NCBI RefSeq assembly: GCF_000733725.1
Contig: NZ_JMQM01000002.1
Span: 558,001 to 622,000, forward strand
Source: Nitratireductor basaltis
GTDB taxonomy: Bacteria; Pseudomonadota; Alphaproteobacteria; Rhizobiales; Rhizobiaceae
Direction of reading: 5' to 3'
DNA length: 64,000 nucleotides
Below are positions 33,530 to 43,236 of this stretch, piece after piece. The notes below the pieces were generated by a model. That model had not been told where the DNA came from, searched no databases, and saw only the letters and a program-made list of their open reading frames with translations. The position numbers and the translations under genes were made by a program. Every line of letters begins with the position of its first letter. The first letter of the stretch is position 1.

Positions 33530-33918
33530 GCAGCAGGACGCAAATACTCGCGCTGGTGACGCTGGTGGTCGACGACTGTCAGGAAGCATTGCACTGGTAT
33601 TGTTACAAGCTCGGTTTCCATCTCAAGGCCGACACGGATATTGGCGGCGGAAAGCGCTGGCTGGTTGTCGGTCCGGAGCAGGGAGCCGACCTTCTTCTCG
33701 CCCTGGCATCGGATGCGAAGCAGGAGCAGGCTGTCGGCAATCAGACCGGCGGACGCGTCGGTTTCTTTCTCCACACCGACAATTTCGAGCGCGACTTTGC
33801 TGCAATGCGCGGTAAGGGCGTGGTTTTTCTGGAGGAGCCGCGCCACGAGCCCTACGGAATTGTGGTGGTATTTGAGGACCTCTACGGGAACAAGTGGGAT
33901 CTGATCGAGCCGCGCTGA
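33526..33918 (+). CDS. VOC-superfamily protein (glyoxalase/bleomycin-resistance fold)
   Basis: 130 residues with two beta-alpha-beta-beta-beta modules: VTLVVDDCQEALHWYCYKLGF and the second module VGFFLHTDNFERDFAAM ending in PYGIVVVFEDLYGNKWDLIEP. The last glutamate is the usual metal ligand. The fold covers glyoxalases, dioxygenases and antibiotic-binding proteins; the substrate is not predictable here. GTG start at 33526 overlaps the previous stop codon (GTGA), so translation is coupled. Confidence 0.82.
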   Translation: MSSRTQILALVTLVVDDCQEALHWYCYKLGFHLKADTDIGGGKRWLVVGPEQGADLLLALASDAKQEQAVGNQTGGRVGFFLHTDNFERDFAAMRGKGVVFLEEPRHEPYGIVVVFEDLYGNKWDLIEPR

Positions 33919-33990
33919 ATAAAGTTGGACGCCAGTCTTTTTCTTCTGTTGCAATCCATGGAAATCAGCCCTATATCGCGTCCGTCTGCT

Positions 33991-34065
33991 GCTCCCATCG
34001 TCTAGCGGTCAGGACGCCGCCCTCTCACGGCGGAAACAGGGGTTCGATTCCCCTTGGGAGTACCA
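33991..34065 (+). tRNA. tRNA-Glu (anticodon CTC)
   Basis: A complete cloverleaf. The acceptor GCTCCCA pairs with TGGGAGT (G1-U72 wobble), the anticodon stem is CCGCC/GGCGG with loop CTCTCAC and anticodon CTC at 34024-34026, and the T arm is CAGGGG-TTCGATT-CCCCTTG. The encoded 3' CCA is at 34063-34065. A T-run follows at once. No att-like repeat is seen, so this tRNA is not an integration site here. Confidence 0.96.
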
Positions 34066-34192
34066 GTTTTTTCCTTGAAATTCAGCTGACTATCCTGGCC
34101 ACACCAAATGCTGTCCTGCGACCGCATCGGGTTACGGTTGGGAATTCGTTATCCTTAGTAGATCGTTAAGCCTTGATTGCGATTGTGGCCCC

Positions 34193-37100
34193 ATGGGGGA
34201 AGAATCTAACGGGGCAGGCTTCTTGGAAGCGCATGAGCATGAACAGGGTCCGGAGCACGTGCCGGACCGCGGGATTCCATTCAGCAGCAGAGATGTGGAG
34301 CGGGAGGACTGCCCGTTTGACGTTGAGGTGCAGTCTGCTCTCATTTCGCTGGAGGCGGACTGGTTCTGGGAAACCGACAGTGAACTGCGCGTTACGCGCC
34401 TGACCGATGGATTTCAACGCGCCACGGAGGTAGACCCGCAGACCCTTATCGGGAAAGCCCGGCTGGACATGCTGCGCGGAGCCGGGAACAATCGCGAAGC
34501 CGACCGTGCGCATTGGGGGCGCGTGAAAGAACGCCTGCCTTTTCACAATCACATTCTCGAGCTGCACAGGCCTGGGAAAGATCCCCTCTGGATCGCGGTC
34601 AGCGGCATCCCGCAATTCGACGAGGCGGGAGATTTCGCCGGATATCGTGGCCTGGGCCATCGCGCCGACAATTCCTTGCGCATCGCGCGCGAGCTGGCCG
34701 AAGCCAATCAGCATATTTCACTACGCGAGAGCCATGAGCGGGCGCTGCGCGACAAGTTGAGCGGCGAGGGACATTTCGAGCGGCTCCTTGCCGGTCTCGA
34801 CGTCACTCGCGAAGCCTTCTCCTGCTATGACGCGGATAACCGGCTGGTTCTTTACAACCAAGCGATGGTGAAAATGTTTCCGGGTCTGGAGCATATCATC
34901 CGGCCCGGTGTGCGTTTGGAAACACTGCTCGATGCGGTGCTTGAACGCCAGATGTGGGTCGTGCAAGGCGATGGCGAAACCTTCAAGAAGCATTTCGTCG
35001 AAGAGCGCCGCAAACCAGGCGAGCGCGAAAGCATTCTCGCGTTCACTGACGGGCGCTATGTGCTCCACCGCGAGATGCACATGGAGGACGGCGGCACCGT
35101 CTGCATCTGCACGGATATTACCGAACTGAAACGGCACGAAGCGGCGTTGGAAAAGGCCAGGCATGAGGCCGAGGCCGCGCGCAGCCGACTTCAATCAGCC
35201 ATTGACGCGCTCGATGACGGCTTCGTTCTGTGGGATGACAAGGACAGGCTGGTAGCCTGCAACAAGGCGTTCCGCAACGGACTGGGCCGGTCGGATATAC
35301 TGCAACCTGGCGTCAGCCTGTCGGCCGTGGTGGAAGAGCTTGAGCGCACGGGCGTGCTCGGCGACATCTCCGTTCTCCACGAACATGCCGGCAACAAGGC
35401 AGAAGAACTTGGCCAGAACATTGTCTTCAAACTGCCTGACGGCCGATATATGCTGCGCCGCGATCAGCTTACCGAGCAGGGGGACCGGGTTGGCATCCGC
35501 AGTGATGTGACCGACCGAATGCGCCGCGAAGAGGAGCTGGCGCGCGCCAAGGAAGAAGCAGAGCTTGCTTTCTCGGATCTTCGGCGCAGCATCGACAGCT
35601 TGCGTATGGGCGTGATCGTGATGGAGTCCGATCTGACGGCTTCCATCGTCAATCGCACCTATCGTGAACTCTGGGGTTACGGCGAGGACGAGCAGCTTTC
35701 GGGCACCTATGCCGGCGATCTGATGGAGCATTCGCGAAAGCGGGGGCTCTACGATCCGGTCGAAGCTGCCAATTGGGAAGACTACAAGAACCAGCGGCTT
35801 GACGAGATCCGCGTCGGCGAGATGGCGCCGCGCGAAGTGACGCGCCCGGATGGGCGAACCATGCTGTTTTCGATCACGCGGCTTTCGCGCGGTCGGCGCA
35901 TGCTGACCTATTACGAGATCACCAATCTGAAGCGGCGCGAGGCGGATCTTGCATCTGCCCTGGAGCAGTCAAAACTGGCACAGGCTGTTTTGGACGAGCT
36001 GCCCAGCCCGATCTTCGTGAAGGATGAGAATCTGAAGTTCGTTCTTGCGAACAAGGCCTTCGCTCATATTCACGGGATGGAGCCGGCAGCGATTGTCGGC
36101 AGGCAAGCGGCAGAGGTGGTCGGCGCCAGGAACGCAAAGCTGTTCGAGCCGAGTGAGCAAGAGGTCCTTGCCACGGGCACCGAATATCGTGTCGAAGAGG
36201 ATTTCGAAGAGGATTTCGAAGAGACCGGCATGGGTCAGACGCGCATCGTGCGCAAGAACAGGGTAAGTTCCTTCTCCGGAAAACACTATCTGGCCTGCAC
36301 CATCTTCGACGTGAGCGATCTCAAGCAGCGCGAGCGCGATGCGGAGGAAGCAAGGCGCCAGCTTGCCTATGTCATCAACTCCCTGCCTGCAGGTGTGGTG
36401 ATCTATGACCGCGATGATCGGTTCGTGCTGGCCAATGATGTGATCCACACAGCCCTGCCGGGTCTTGTGCCGACGCTGCAGCCGGGCCTGCCGCTGCGCG
36501 ATGCCATATCTGCAGCGCATGCCAACGGCTATTTCCGCAACAGCGGTGATCCGGAAATCGATGCGATCTATGATGCCGATCGCGAAAGCTGGATCGAACG
36601 CTATTGCAGGCTCTTTCACGAGAAAAGACGCGTCTATGAGCGACAGCATCCCGACGGGCGCTGGTACAAGGTATTCGACACGCGCACGGATGACGGCACC
36701 TTTGTCGGCGTTCGCGTGGATATCACCGAGATCAAGGAGCGCGAGGAGCAGCTCAAGGATTCGATGCGCGAGAACGAGATCTTCCGGAATCTGGTCGATA
36801 ATGTTCCTGTCGCGATCTATGCCAAGAAGGACGATCTGCGTCTTGCCTACGTCAATCGCGGCTGGAGCGATCTGACCGGCATTCCGGCCGAACAAGCGAT
36901 CGGCAAGACCGATATCGAGGTATTCGGTGATACCGGTATCGCCTTCACGGAAAGCGACCGCCATGTGCTGGAGAGTGGCGAGCGGCAGGAAATCGAGGAA
37001 GAGCGGCTGGATCACAACGGGGTTCTGCGCCATCAAATCGCTCGCAAGGACATCCTTCAGGCTTCTGACGGCTCGGTCTATCTCATCGGTTCCACCACCG

Positions 37101-38836
37101 ATGTGACGGAGATGAAGCGGCGCGAAGAGGAACTGCGTGAAGCGCAGGAACAGGCGGTTGCCGCCGATCAGGCCAAATCCGAATTCCTGGCCAATATGAG
37201 CCATGAGATCCGTACTCCGATGAACGGCGTGCTGGGCATGGCGGAGCTTCTGGTAAAGACGGAGCTGAACTCAAAGCAGAGAACCTTTGCCGAGATCATA
37301 CTGAAATCCGGCAATGCGCTGTTGAATATCATCAATGACATTCTCGACTTCTCGAAGATCGATGCAGGTCAACTCAAGCTTGATGCCCAGCCGTTCAACC
37401 TTGCCGAGGCGGTCGAGGATGTGGCGACGCTCTTCTCGTCGCGCGCGAAGGAAAAGGATCTGGAGCTGATCGTGCGGGTTGCGCCTGCACTGCCGGAAGC
37501 TGTTGTCGGCGACATCGGCCGTTTCAGACAGATCATCACCAATCTTGTCGGCAATGCGGTGAAGTTCACCGAAAGCGGTCATGTTCTCATCGACATCAAT
37601 GGTCGTGCGGAAGATGGCGAGGTGTTCCTCGAAGCGCGCATCGAAGATACCGGCATTGGCATACCTTCGGACAAGCTTGAGCTGGTCTTCGACAAATTCA
37701 GTCAGGTGGATGCTTCCTCGACGCGCAGGCATGAAGGCACCGGTCTGGGCCTGGCCATCACTTCGCGACTGGTCGCACTGATGAATGGCGAAATCGGGGT
37801 CAGCAGCACCGAGGGTGAGGGATCGACCTTCTGGTTCACGATGAAGCTGCCCATGGCGAAAGGCTGCACCAAGCCAAACATCGCACCAAGCGACATTTCC
37901 GGATCGCGCGTGCTTGTCATCGACGACAACGAGACCAATCGCACGATCCTTTCCGAGCAAATGGCGCATTGGGGATTTGATGCGTGCGCGGCCAGCAGTG
38001 GCGATGAAGGCGTCGCTGTCCTTCGAGCCGCTGCAGAACTGGGCGTGAAGGTCGACTGTGTCATTCTCGACTACCAGATGCCGGGCATGAATGGCGGCGA
38101 GGTGGCCCGTTGCATTCGTGAGGACGCCAGCATCGCCGATACGCCGATCATATTGCTTACTTCGGTTGATCAGTCGCCTTCGCTCAGCATGGCGAGTGAT
38201 CTGGCGATCGACACGCAGCTCATAAAGCCGGCACGCGGCGGCAGCCTGTTGCGCGCTCTCGTCTCGGCAATACAGCGTGCACGCCATGTGGCCGGTGAAT
38301 TTTCGTTGCCCGAGCCGGACATCACGCCGATTGAAGTGCAGCCGGAGCCTCACCCAAAAGTGCAGACAGTCGAGGCGGGTGCGGTCACCTGCGCGTCAGT
38401 GAAGGAGAAAGCTGACGGCGAAGCTTCGCAACACGGCGTCGATATCCTTGTTGCCGAAGACAATGAGGTGAACCAGCTCGTCTTTACGCAGATACTGAGC
38501 GAGAGCGGTTTTGGCTTCGAGATCGTCAACAATGGCCGGGAGGCACTGGAGGCTTTCCAGAAGCTCAACCCACGCCTCATATTGATGGATGTCTCCATGC
38601 CCGAGCTGAACGGGCTGGAAGCGACCAAGGCCATACGCAATACCGGGCCGGAAGGAAAAGCGGTTCCGATCATCGGCGTCACGGCGCATGCCTTGAAAGG
38701 TGATCGGGAGAAATGCCTGGAATCAGGCATGAACGACTATCTCTCGAAGCCGATCAGCCCGAAGGCTCTCGTCGACAAGATCAATCGCTGGGCGGAAGAG
38801 AATCATCAGCCGGCGCTCCAGTCGCAGCGGGGGTAA
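34193..38836 (+). CDS. Multi-PAS hybrid sensor histidine kinase
   Basis: 1547 residues with no membrane helix, so a cytoplasmic sensor. About seven PAS-like domains lie in series (starting near residues 36, 198, 335, 463, 595, 723 and 862), each with an alternating linker helix. The kinase core follows: phospho-acceptor H1004 in NMSHEIRTPMNGV, and ATPase boxes including NLVGNAVKFTESG, EDTGIGIP and GTGLGLAI. Two receiver domains close the protein, with D1293 (ILDYQMPGMNGG) and D1466 (LILMDVSMPELNG) as phosphorylation sites, so it can feed a phosphorelay. A tandem 12-bp repeat near 36193 adds an acidic EEDF duplication. The signal and partner are unknown. It lies upstream of pstS, where some rhizobia carry phoR, but it is not PhoR. 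Confidence 0.9.
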   Translation: MGEESNGAGFLEAHEHEQGPEHVPDRGIPFSSRDVEREDCPFDVEVQSALISLEADWFWETDSELRVTRLTDGFQRATEVDPQTLIGKARLDMLRGAGNNREADRAHWGRVKERLPFHNHILELHRPGKDPLWIAVSGIPQFDEAGDFAGYRGLGHRADNSLRIARELAEANQHISLRESHERALRDKLSGEGHFERLLAGLDVTREAFSCYDADNRLVLYNQAMVKMFPGLEHIIRPGVRLETLLDAVLERQMWVVQGDGETFKKHFVEERRKPGERESILAFTDGRYVLHREMHMEDGGTVCICTDITELKRHEAALEKARHEAEAARSRLQSAIDALDDGFVLWDDKDRLVACNKAFRNGLGRSDILQPGVSLSAVVEELERTGVLGDISVLHEHAGNKAEELGQNIVFKLPDGRYMLRRDQLTEQGDRVGIRSDVTDRMRREEELARAKEEAELAFSDLRRSIDSLRMGVIVMESDLTASIVNRTYRELWGYGEDEQLSGTYAGDLMEHSRKRGLYDPVEAANWEDYKNQRLDEIRVGEMAPREVTRPDGRTMLFSITRLSRGRRMLTYYEITNLKRREADLASALEQSKLAQAVLDELPSPIFVKDENLKFVLANKAFAHIHGMEPAAIVGRQAAEVVGARNAKLFEPSEQEVLATGTEYRVEEDFEEDFEETGMGQTRIVRKNRVSSFSGKHYLACTIFDVSDLKQRERDAEEARRQLAYVINSLPAGVVIYDRDDRFVLANDVIHTALPGLVPTLQPGLPLRDAISAAHANGYFRNSGDPEIDAIYDADRESWIERYCRLFHEKRRVYERQHPDGRWYKVFDTRTDDGTFVGVRVDITEIKEREEQLKDSMRENEIFRNLVDNVPVAIYAKKDDLRLAYVNRGWSDLTGIPAEQAIGKTDIEVFGDTGIAFTESDRHVLESGERQEIEEERLDHNGVLRHQIARKDILQASDGSVYLIGSTTDVTEMKRREEELREAQEQAVAADQAKSEFLANMSHEIRTPMNGVLGMAELLVKTELNSKQRTFAEIILKSGNALLNIINDILDFSKIDAGQLKLDAQPFNLAEAVEDVATLFSSRAKEKDLELIVRVAPALPEAVVGDIGRFRQIITNLVGNAVKFTESGHVLIDINGRAEDGEVFLEARIEDTGIGIPSDKLELVFDKFSQVDASSTRRHEGTGLGLAITSRLVALMNGEIGVSSTEGEGSTFWFTMKLPMAKGCTKPNIAPSDISGSRVLVIDDNETNRTILSEQMAHWGFDACAASSGDEGVAVLRAAAELGVKVDCVILDYQMPGMNGGEVARCIREDASIADTPIILLTSVDQSPSLSMASDLAIDTQLIKPARGGSLLRALVSAIQRARHVAGEFSLPEPDITPIEVQPEPHPKVQTVEAGAVTCASVKEKADGEASQHGVDILVAEDNEVNQLVFTQILSESGFGFEIVNNGREALEAFQKLNPRLILMDVSMPELNGLEATKAIRNTGPEGKAVPIIGVTAHALKGDREKCLESGMNDYLSKPISPKALVDKINRWAEENHQPALQSQRG

Positions 38837-38995
38837 AGCTCGATATTCACCCGATGCCAAGGGGAACTTGTTGCAGGAACAATTTCCCCGGATGGCGGTT
38901 CGCATATTGCGGAGAGGTGTTCAGGCCCCGCGGATCGGTGTTGCGCGAACAAGCTGTTGCTTATTGAACAGTATCTTAATCGCGATGACACGGAA

Positions 38996-39013
38996 CTGTC
39001 ATGCAACTGTTAC
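38996..39013 (+). promoter_or_regulatory. Pho box upstream of pstS
   Basis: CTGTCAT, four bases, CTGTTAC: one or two mismatches from the PHO box consensus of two CTGTCAT repeats 11 bp apart. It lies 73 bp upstream of the pstS start. Bound PhoB, encoded at the end of this operon, would activate it under phosphate limitation. Confidence 0.82.
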
Positions 39014-39086
39014 ATAGGGGCTTTAAGCGACTCCCCGTCGCCACATGGTGGTGGCTATGACGAATTCCGAACAGGGAGTAGCCCTA

Positions 39087-40085
39087 ATGCAGAAGTTCAT
39101 CCTGATGACGTCAGCAGCAGCTGTTGCTGTTGCGATGTCCGCCGGTACGGCAGCCGCACGCGACCAGATCCGCATCGTCGGTTCCTCGACCGTTTTCCCG
39201 TTCACCACCGCTGTTGCTGAACGCCTCGGTCAGAGCGGCCAGTTCCAGACGCCAGTCGTCGAGTCCACCGGCACCGGTGGCGGCATGAAGCTTTTCTGCG
39301 GCGGCGTTGGCGAAAGCCACCCCGACTTCACCAATGCTTCGCGTCCGATCAAGGACGGCGAGCTCGAAGAGTGCAAGGCCAATGGCGTGACGCCGATCGA
39401 GATCAAGGTCGGCTTCGACGGCATCGTGCTTTCCAACTCCAAGGGCGGCGAGCAGGTTGACCTGACCAAGGAGCAGATCTTCGCGGCTCTTGCCAAGAAT
39501 GTCGTTGTCGACGGTGAAGTGGTCGCGAACCCGCACACCAACTGGTCCGATATCGACGAAGGCCTGCCAAACACGAAGATCGAGGTTCTCGGCCCGCCCC
39601 CGACCTCCGGCACCCGTGACGCCTTCGTTGAACTGGTCATGGAAGAAGCTTGCCCGGAAGCGATCGAAGAAGCTGACGGCTGCACCGAGATCCGTGAAGA
39701 CGGCGCTTTCGTTGAAGCCGGCGAAAACGATAACCTGATCGTTCAGAAACTCGAAGCCAATGCAGACGCATACGGCATCTTCGGTTTCTCCTTCCTCGAC
39801 CAGAATGCCGACAAGCTGCAGGGTGCCTCGATCGGTGGCGTTGAGCCGACCTTCGACAATATTGCATCCGGCGACTACGGCGTCTCCCGCTCGCTCTTCA
39901 TCTACGCCAAGAAAGAGCATGTAGGTGCCATTCCCGGCATGGAAGAGTTCATCAAGGAATACACCTCCGAGGCAGCATGGGGTCCTGAAGGCTATCTCGC
40001 CGACAAGGGTCTGATCCCGCTTCCGGAAGCCGACCGCACTTCGCAGCGTGACAATGCTGTTGCTCTGAAGGGCATGGGTTCCTAA
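39087..40085 (+). CDS. pstS: Phosphate ABC transporter substrate-binding protein PstS
   Basis: Periplasmic high-affinity phosphate receptor, 332 residues. I use ATG 39087 because GGGAG is 8 bases upstream and a signal peptide follows (ending SAGTAAA before RDQIRIVGSSTV). The motifs SSTVFPFT, ESTGTGGGMKLFCGG and PPPTSGTRDAFVEL line the phosphate site in homologues. The frame is open from 39045. It heads the pst operon, with a terminator-like hairpin after it that would lower expression of the downstream genes relative to pstS. Confidence 0.95.
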   Translation: MQKFILMTSAAAVAVAMSAGTAAARDQIRIVGSSTVFPFTTAVAERLGQSGQFQTPVVESTGTGGGMKLFCGGVGESHPDFTNASRPIKDGELEECKANGVTPIEIKVGFDGIVLSNSKGGEQVDLTKEQIFAALAKNVVVDGEVVANPHTNWSDIDEGLPNTKIEVLGPPPTSGTRDAFVELVMEEACPEAIEEADGCTEIREDGAFVEAGENDNLIVQKLEANADAYGIFGFSFLDQNADKLQGASIGGVEPTFDNIASGDYGVSRSLFIYAKKEHVGAIPGMEEFIKEYTSEAAWGPEGYLADKGLIPLPEADRTSQRDNAVALKGMGS

Positions 40086-40107
40086 TCGGATCCTCATCAT
40101 GACTTTC

Positions 40108-40136
40108 CCCGCCGGCTTTATCAGCCGGCGGGTTTT
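40108..40136 (+). terminator. Hairpin-T-run after pstS (attenuating terminator)
   Basis: CCCGCCGGCT pairs perfectly with AGCCGGCGGG across 5 bases, followed by TTTT. As the operon continues, it probably reduces but does not stop read-through. Confidence 0.8.
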
Positions 40137-40166
40137 CAGACTGCTCCGGGACAGGATAATAGGAGG

Positions 40167-40219
40167 TGCCAGCTTCAAGGCTGAGCGCCGCATCCCGGAG
40201 GCGCTGCCGGAAGCTGGCA
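40167..40219 (+). other. Two-tier hairpin before pstC
   Basis: TGCCAGCTTC pairs perfectly with GAAGCTGGCA (10 bp), enclosing a second 6-bp stem AGCGCC/GGCGCT. It lies just before pstC, in a 159-bp gap that holds no gene that I can support. Confidence 0.5.
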
Positions 40220-40244
40220 AGCGCTAGAAACAGGCGGGACCGGT

Positions 40245-41633
40245 ATGATCACTTACGTAGTCATCGCGCTAATTTTGCTGTTCTTTGCGGCATTCTACAT
40301 CGGCCGCTCCCGTGCGATGACGGTCGGCGGCGGACGTGCTGCCAATCTTCATTCACTTCCAAGCCAGCATGGCCTTTTCCTCGCGCTCATGGCTGCAGGA
40401 CCTGCGCTGCTCTTGCTGTTTGCCTGGAGCATCGCCACGCCCTCTATCGAGGCGTCGGTCGTGGAAACGCGTTTCGCAGATCATCTGGCGACGTTGAACC
40501 TGCCTGAACAGCAGGCCTTCATTCGCGATTCCCGCGCCACTGCATTCGGTGGCATTGCAGGGTTTCCGAACGAGACCAAAGACGCGGCTGCCGAAGTTTT
40601 CAAGAGTGTTCACGCGACGAGCCAGTGGGTTGCTGCCGTGCTTGCGCTTGCTCTTGCCGCTGCCGGGTTCTTCCTGGCGCATCGACTGATTTCGCCGCGC
40701 TTCCGCGCACGCCACAAGGTAGAGCGCGTTGTTCGCGTCTTCCTGATCCTTGCCTCCATCGTGGCCATTCTCACCACGGTGGGCATCGTTCTGTCCCTGA
40801 TCTTCGAAAGCCTTCGCTTCTTCCAGCAGGTGCCGATCTACAAGTTCCTGTTCGGCACGCATTGGAGCCCGCAGAGCGCCTTTACCGGTGCGGGGCAGGA
40901 AGCGGGCGCTGTCAATGAAGATATCTTCGGCGCCATCCCCCTTTTCGTCGGAACGCTGCTCATCACGCTGATCGCGATGATCGTTGCTGCACCTGTGGGG
41001 CTCATGTCGGCCATCTATCTTTCCGACTACGCATCCAAGCGCGTGCGCTCCATAGCCAAGCCCGTTCTGGAGATCCTCGCCGGCATTCCGACCGTGGTCT
41101 ACGGCTTTTTCGCCGCGCTTACTGTGGCGCCGTTCTTCCGGCGCATGGGCGATGGAATCGGGCTTGATGTTGCCTCCGAGTCCGCGCTTGCTGCCGGTAT
41201 CGTCATGGGCATCATGATCATCCCCTTCGTGTCATCGCTCTCCGACGACGTGATCAATGCCGTGCCGCAGTCGCTGCGTGACGGTTCTGCCGGGCTTGGC
41301 GCGACGAAGTCGGAGACGATCCGCAAGGTGGTGCTGCCTGCCGCACTGCCTGGCATTGTCTCGGCGATGCTTCTGGCCGTGTCGCGTGCAATCGGCGAGA
41401 CCATGATCGTAGTCATGGCTGCGGGGCTGGCGGCCAATCTGACGGCCAATCCGCTGGAGGCCGTGACCACGGTCACGGTTCAGATTGTCACGCTTCTCGT
41501 CGGCGATCAGGAATTTGACAGCGCCAAGACGCTTGCTGCCTTTGCGCTCGGCCTCATGCTGTTCTGCGTCACCCTTGTCTTGAACATCATCGCCCTTCGG
41601 GTCGTGAAGAAGTATCGTGAGCAATATGACTGA
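40245..41633 (+). CDS. pstC: Phosphate ABC transporter permease PstC
   Basis: Inner-membrane permease of 462 residues, longer than E. coli PstC (about 319) because of an N-terminal membrane extension with two helices (about 2-20 and 45-65) and a periplasmic loop, as in many alphaproteobacteria. The ABC-permease core starts near 195 with TLLITLIAMIVAAPVGLMSAIYLSDY, and the EAA-type coupling motif LGATKSETIRKVVLPAALPGI contacts PstB. It overlaps pstA by 8 bp. Confidence 0.94.
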   Translation: MITYVVIALILLFFAAFYIGRSRAMTVGGGRAANLHSLPSQHGLFLALMAAGPALLLLFAWSIATPSIEASVVETRFADHLATLNLPEQQAFIRDSRATAFGGIAGFPNETKDAAAEVFKSVHATSQWVAAVLALALAAAGFFLAHRLISPRFRARHKVERVVRVFLILASIVAILTTVGIVLSLIFESLRFFQQVPIYKFLFGTHWSPQSAFTGAGQEAGAVNEDIFGAIPLFVGTLLITLIAMIVAAPVGLMSAIYLSDYASKRVRSIAKPVLEILAGIPTVVYGFFAALTVAPFFRRMGDGIGLDVASESALAAGIVMGIMIIPFVSSLSDDVINAVPQSLRDGSAGLGATKSETIRKVVLPAALPGIVSAMLLAVSRAIGETMIVVMAAGLAANLTANPLEAVTTVTVQIVTLLVGDQEFDSAKTLAAFALGLMLFCVTLVLNIIALRVVKKYREQYD

Positions 41634-43215
41634 TACGACACCCACCGAAGCGGGCTCGACCAGCCTGCACACCAACGATGCCGCCAAGGCACGGCTGAAG
41701 GCCCGCTATGCGGCCGAGCGCCGGTTCAAGTGGATGGGTGCGGGCGCTGTAGCACTCTCAGGCCTGTTCCTGGTGATCTTGCTTTCCACAATCGTGACGC
41801 AGGCGTTGCCTGCCTTCCGGATGAATTATGTCACCCTGCCGCTTGATCTGTCGGCAGAGCAGGTGGACATGGAAAATCTCAGCGCGACCAATTTTTCCGG
41901 CATCGTCAACGACGCCATCATGGGGCAGTTTCCATCAGTGGAAGGTCGCCAGGAACAGCGCGCCCTTCGCGGACTGGTCTCCACCGGCGCACCGACCCTG
42001 CTGCGCAAGGCGCTTGAAAGCGGCGAGGTTGAAGCAGGTGATACCCGCCAGGTCGCTCTGCCACTCGATGACTTTTCCGATCTCTACCTGAAGGGCCTCG
42101 TGGCCAAGGATGGTGGACGGGAAGCGCTCGCGGCAGCGCCTCAGATCGTAGCGACTGATGGTGCCGCGGAAATCACGTTCAGCGATCGGTCGGTTGTTGA
42201 ATTGGCTCGTGAGGCTGGTGCCATAGAAGAAGATGGCGTGCTGCGTCTCACCTCGGGTGCATCATCGCTGTTGCTTCAAGCCGACGGCCGGATCGTCAAG
42301 CTGCTTGAGGTGCAGGCCGCGGACGGTGGTGCAACCGCAACCGGCAATGTTCTCCTGAGCGATGCGCCCCAGGTTTCTGACGAAGCAGCCATTCGCATTG
42401 TCGAGACACCCGAGTCGCAACGTAAATTTACCGACCGCGAAATCGTGTGGGTCGACTCACTGACGGCTCAGGGGCTCACCGAAAGCCGCTGGAACGAGAT
42501 ATTCCTCTTTTCCGGTGCGAGCCGTGAACCGGAAATGGCAGGCATTTGGGGTGCGGTTGTCGGCTCTGCCCTGACAATGCTTGTGACGCTTGCACTCGCT
42601 TTCCCGATCGGTGTTGCAGCTGCGATCTATCTGGAGGAATTTGCCCCCAAGAACCGCCTGACGGCCATCATCGAGGTCAATATCAACAATCTGGCTGCCG
42701 TTCCGTCCATCGTGTTCGGTCTGCTCGGCCTGGCTGTCTTCATCAACTGGTTCTCCTTCCCGCGTTCGGCACCCCTTGCCGGCGGTTTCGTTCTGGCGCT
42801 GATGACACTTCCGACCATCATCATCGCCTCGCGCGCAGCATTGCGCGCCGTGCCGCCCTCCATCCGCGAGGCTGCATTGGGGATCGGAGCGTCGAAGGTG
42901 CAGACCGTGTTTCACCACGTGCTGCCGCTGGCGATGCCCGGCATCCTGACGGGGACGATCATCGGCATGGCGCAGGCGCTGGGTGAAACCGCTCCGCTTC
43001 TCATGATCGGCATGGTCGCCTTCATCGTGGATGTGCCGGGCGGGTTCACTTCTCCGGCCACGGTGCTGCCGGTGCAGATCTTCATGTGGGCGGATTTTCC
43101 GGAACCCGCATTCCAACAGAAAACTTCTGCGGCTATCCTCATCCTTCTGGGCTTCCTGGTCCTGATGAATGCAATAGCCGTGGTCCTGCGCAAGCGCTTC
43201 GAGCGTCGCTGGTAG
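41626..43215 (+). CDS. pstA: Phosphate ABC transporter permease PstA
   Basis: 529 residues from ATG 41626 (GTG 41617 is an alternative). As with PstC, a large periplasmic insertion (about residues 65-300, DUF3333-like) separates helix 1 (AGAVALSGLFLVILLST) from the permease core, which begins near IWGAVVGSALTMLVTLALAF. The EAA motif is LGIGASKVQTVFHHVLPLAMPGILTG. It forms the phosphate channel with PstC. Confidence 0.94.
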   Translation: MTDTTPTEAGSTSLHTNDAAKARLKARYAAERRFKWMGAGAVALSGLFLVILLSTIVTQALPAFRMNYVTLPLDLSAEQVDMENLSATNFSGIVNDAIMGQFPSVEGRQEQRALRGLVSTGAPTLLRKALESGEVEAGDTRQVALPLDDFSDLYLKGLVAKDGGREALAAAPQIVATDGAAEITFSDRSVVELAREAGAIEEDGVLRLTSGASSLLLQADGRIVKLLEVQAADGGATATGNVLLSDAPQVSDEAAIRIVETPESQRKFTDREIVWVDSLTAQGLTESRWNEIFLFSGASREPEMAGIWGAVVGSALTMLVTLALAFPIGVAAAIYLEEFAPKNRLTAIIEVNINNLAAVPSIVFGLLGLAVFINWFSFPRSAPLAGGFVLALMTLPTIIIASRAALRAVPPSIREAALGIGASKVQTVFHHVLPLAMPGILTGTIIGMAQALGETAPLLMIGMVAFIVDVPGGFTSPATVLPVQIFMWADFPEPAFQQKTSAAILILLGFLVLMNAIAVVLRKRFERRW

Positions 43216-43236
43216 GTGGAGCCAAGGGATATGAAC

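Noticed and set aside
33991-34065. tRNA-Glu as a possible integration site for another element.
   Set aside because: No integrase nearby and no repeat of its 3' end elsewhere that I can see in the window.
35969-37204. A 411-codon frame antisense to the hybrid kinase.
   Set aside because: Shadow of the PAS region; no motif or start signal.
40166-40507. A GTG frame (113 codons) after a good AGGAGG upstream of pstC.
   Set aside because: It runs through the two-tier hairpin and then inside pstC in another frame, with no domain; the AGGAGG is probably chance or part of the leader.
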